34,423 nt of DNA. Source: Bacillota bacterium. GTDB taxonomy: Bacteria; Bacillota; Sulfobacillia; Sulfobacillales; Sulfobacillaceae. Both the position numbers and the translations under genes were made by a program. Shown here one piece after another: positions 34,182-34,423 of this stretch. The stretch lies in contig JAMCVM010000177.1 in the NCBI GenBank assembly GCA_023475835.1, forward strand, positions 1 to 34,423, given 5' to 3'. The notes under the pieces are model-generated. The model saw only the letters and a program-made list of their open reading frames with translations, was not told the DNA's origin and ran no database searches. Every line of letters starts with the position of its first letter. Position 1 is the first letter of the stretch.

Positions 34182-34423
34182 ATGATGGGAATCACTCACG
34201 AGATCCGTCGGTTCTTGAAGGACCAATATGTCACGATGATGCCCGTGCTGAATGAGAAAGCCAAACGGATCTGGGCCGGGTCCACGGCGCGGGGTTTGGG
34301 TTACGGGGGGATTACCGCCGTGAGCCAAATTACCGGCTTGGCCCCGAATACGGTACGAGCTGGCGTTCGGGACGTGGAAGATCCAGACGTTCGCCTCTCA
34401 TCGCGAATTCGTCGTCCCGGGGC
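34182..34423 (+). mobile_element. ISAzo13-like transposase, 5' part (runs off the window)
   Basis: The last 242 nt encode the N-terminus of a transposase: MMGITHEIRRFLKDQYVTMM, then PVLNEKAKRIWAGSTARGLG, YGGITAVSQITGLAPNTVRA and GVRDVEDPDVRLSSRIRRPG. The L-N-E-K-x-R-x-x-A-x-x-A-R-x-L-G-Y-G-G-I pattern, the helix-turn-helix and the RIRRPG end are typical of the ISAzo13 family, whose DDE domain would follow outside the window. GGAGGAGG lies 6-7 nt before ATG 34182. The left inverted repeat should lie in 34001-34181, but I could not pick it out without the other end. Confidence 0.75.

Overview
The window is a chromosomal segment of about 55-60% GC (estimated by eye) from a Gram-positive bacterium. 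The evidence is the rapZ-glmR-whiA trio, a Rex repressor, and the CdaA/CdaR/GlmM/GlmS block. It carries a complete 14-subunit nuoA-N operon including NuoE, F and G, which is rare among Bacilli. Together with a long-chain prenyl-diphosphate synthase (menaquinone tail), this points to an aerobic or facultative deep-branching Firmicute such as Sulfobacillus or a relative. The genus is inferred from gene content only.

Layout. (1) 1-965: the 3' part of a broken alpha/alpha-toroid protein gene. (2) 966-1392: a gene-free stretch dense in hairpins, next to a small tail-anchored membrane protein (1393-1605, minus). (3) 1898-4973: rapZ, glmR and whiA, overlapping end to end; glmR is split by a run of 11 G. 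(4) 5180-19084: promoter and nuoABCDEFGHIJKLMN in canonical order, mostly with overlapping ends, followed by a prenyl synthase (19130-20080) and rex (20154-20813). (5) 20818-22467, minus: a UbiB/AarF-type kinase-like gene, converging on rex with a 4-nt gap. (6) 22661-27733: cdaA, cdaR, glmM, glmS. (7) 27734-34423: a low-density accessory zone. It holds an AbrB antitoxin with a twice-frameshifted PIN toxin, a group II intron reverse-transcriptase remnant, a ribbon-helix-helix protein, unrecognised decayed ORFs, an intact VOC protein with its own terminator, an Rpn-type PD-(D/E)XK nuclease, and an ISAzo13-like transposase running off the end.

How the genes fit together. Two functional themes share the core. 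One is NADH/quinone respiration: Nuo oxidises NADH, the prenyl synthase makes the quinone tail, UbiB-family proteins support quinone biology, and Rex reads NADH/NAD+. The other is amino-sugar and cell-wall precursor control: RapZ and GlmR sense or act on UDP-GlcNAc metabolism, GlmS and GlmM make glucosamine phosphates, and CdaA/CdaR make and control c-di-AMP, with GlmM a known partner of CdaA. A near-palindromic Rex-like site lies between the divergent UbiB-like gene and cdaA and could link the two themes.

Most single-base disruptions fall in or near short homopolymers. Some may therefore be assembly or sequencing errors rather than real mutations; this matters most for glmR.
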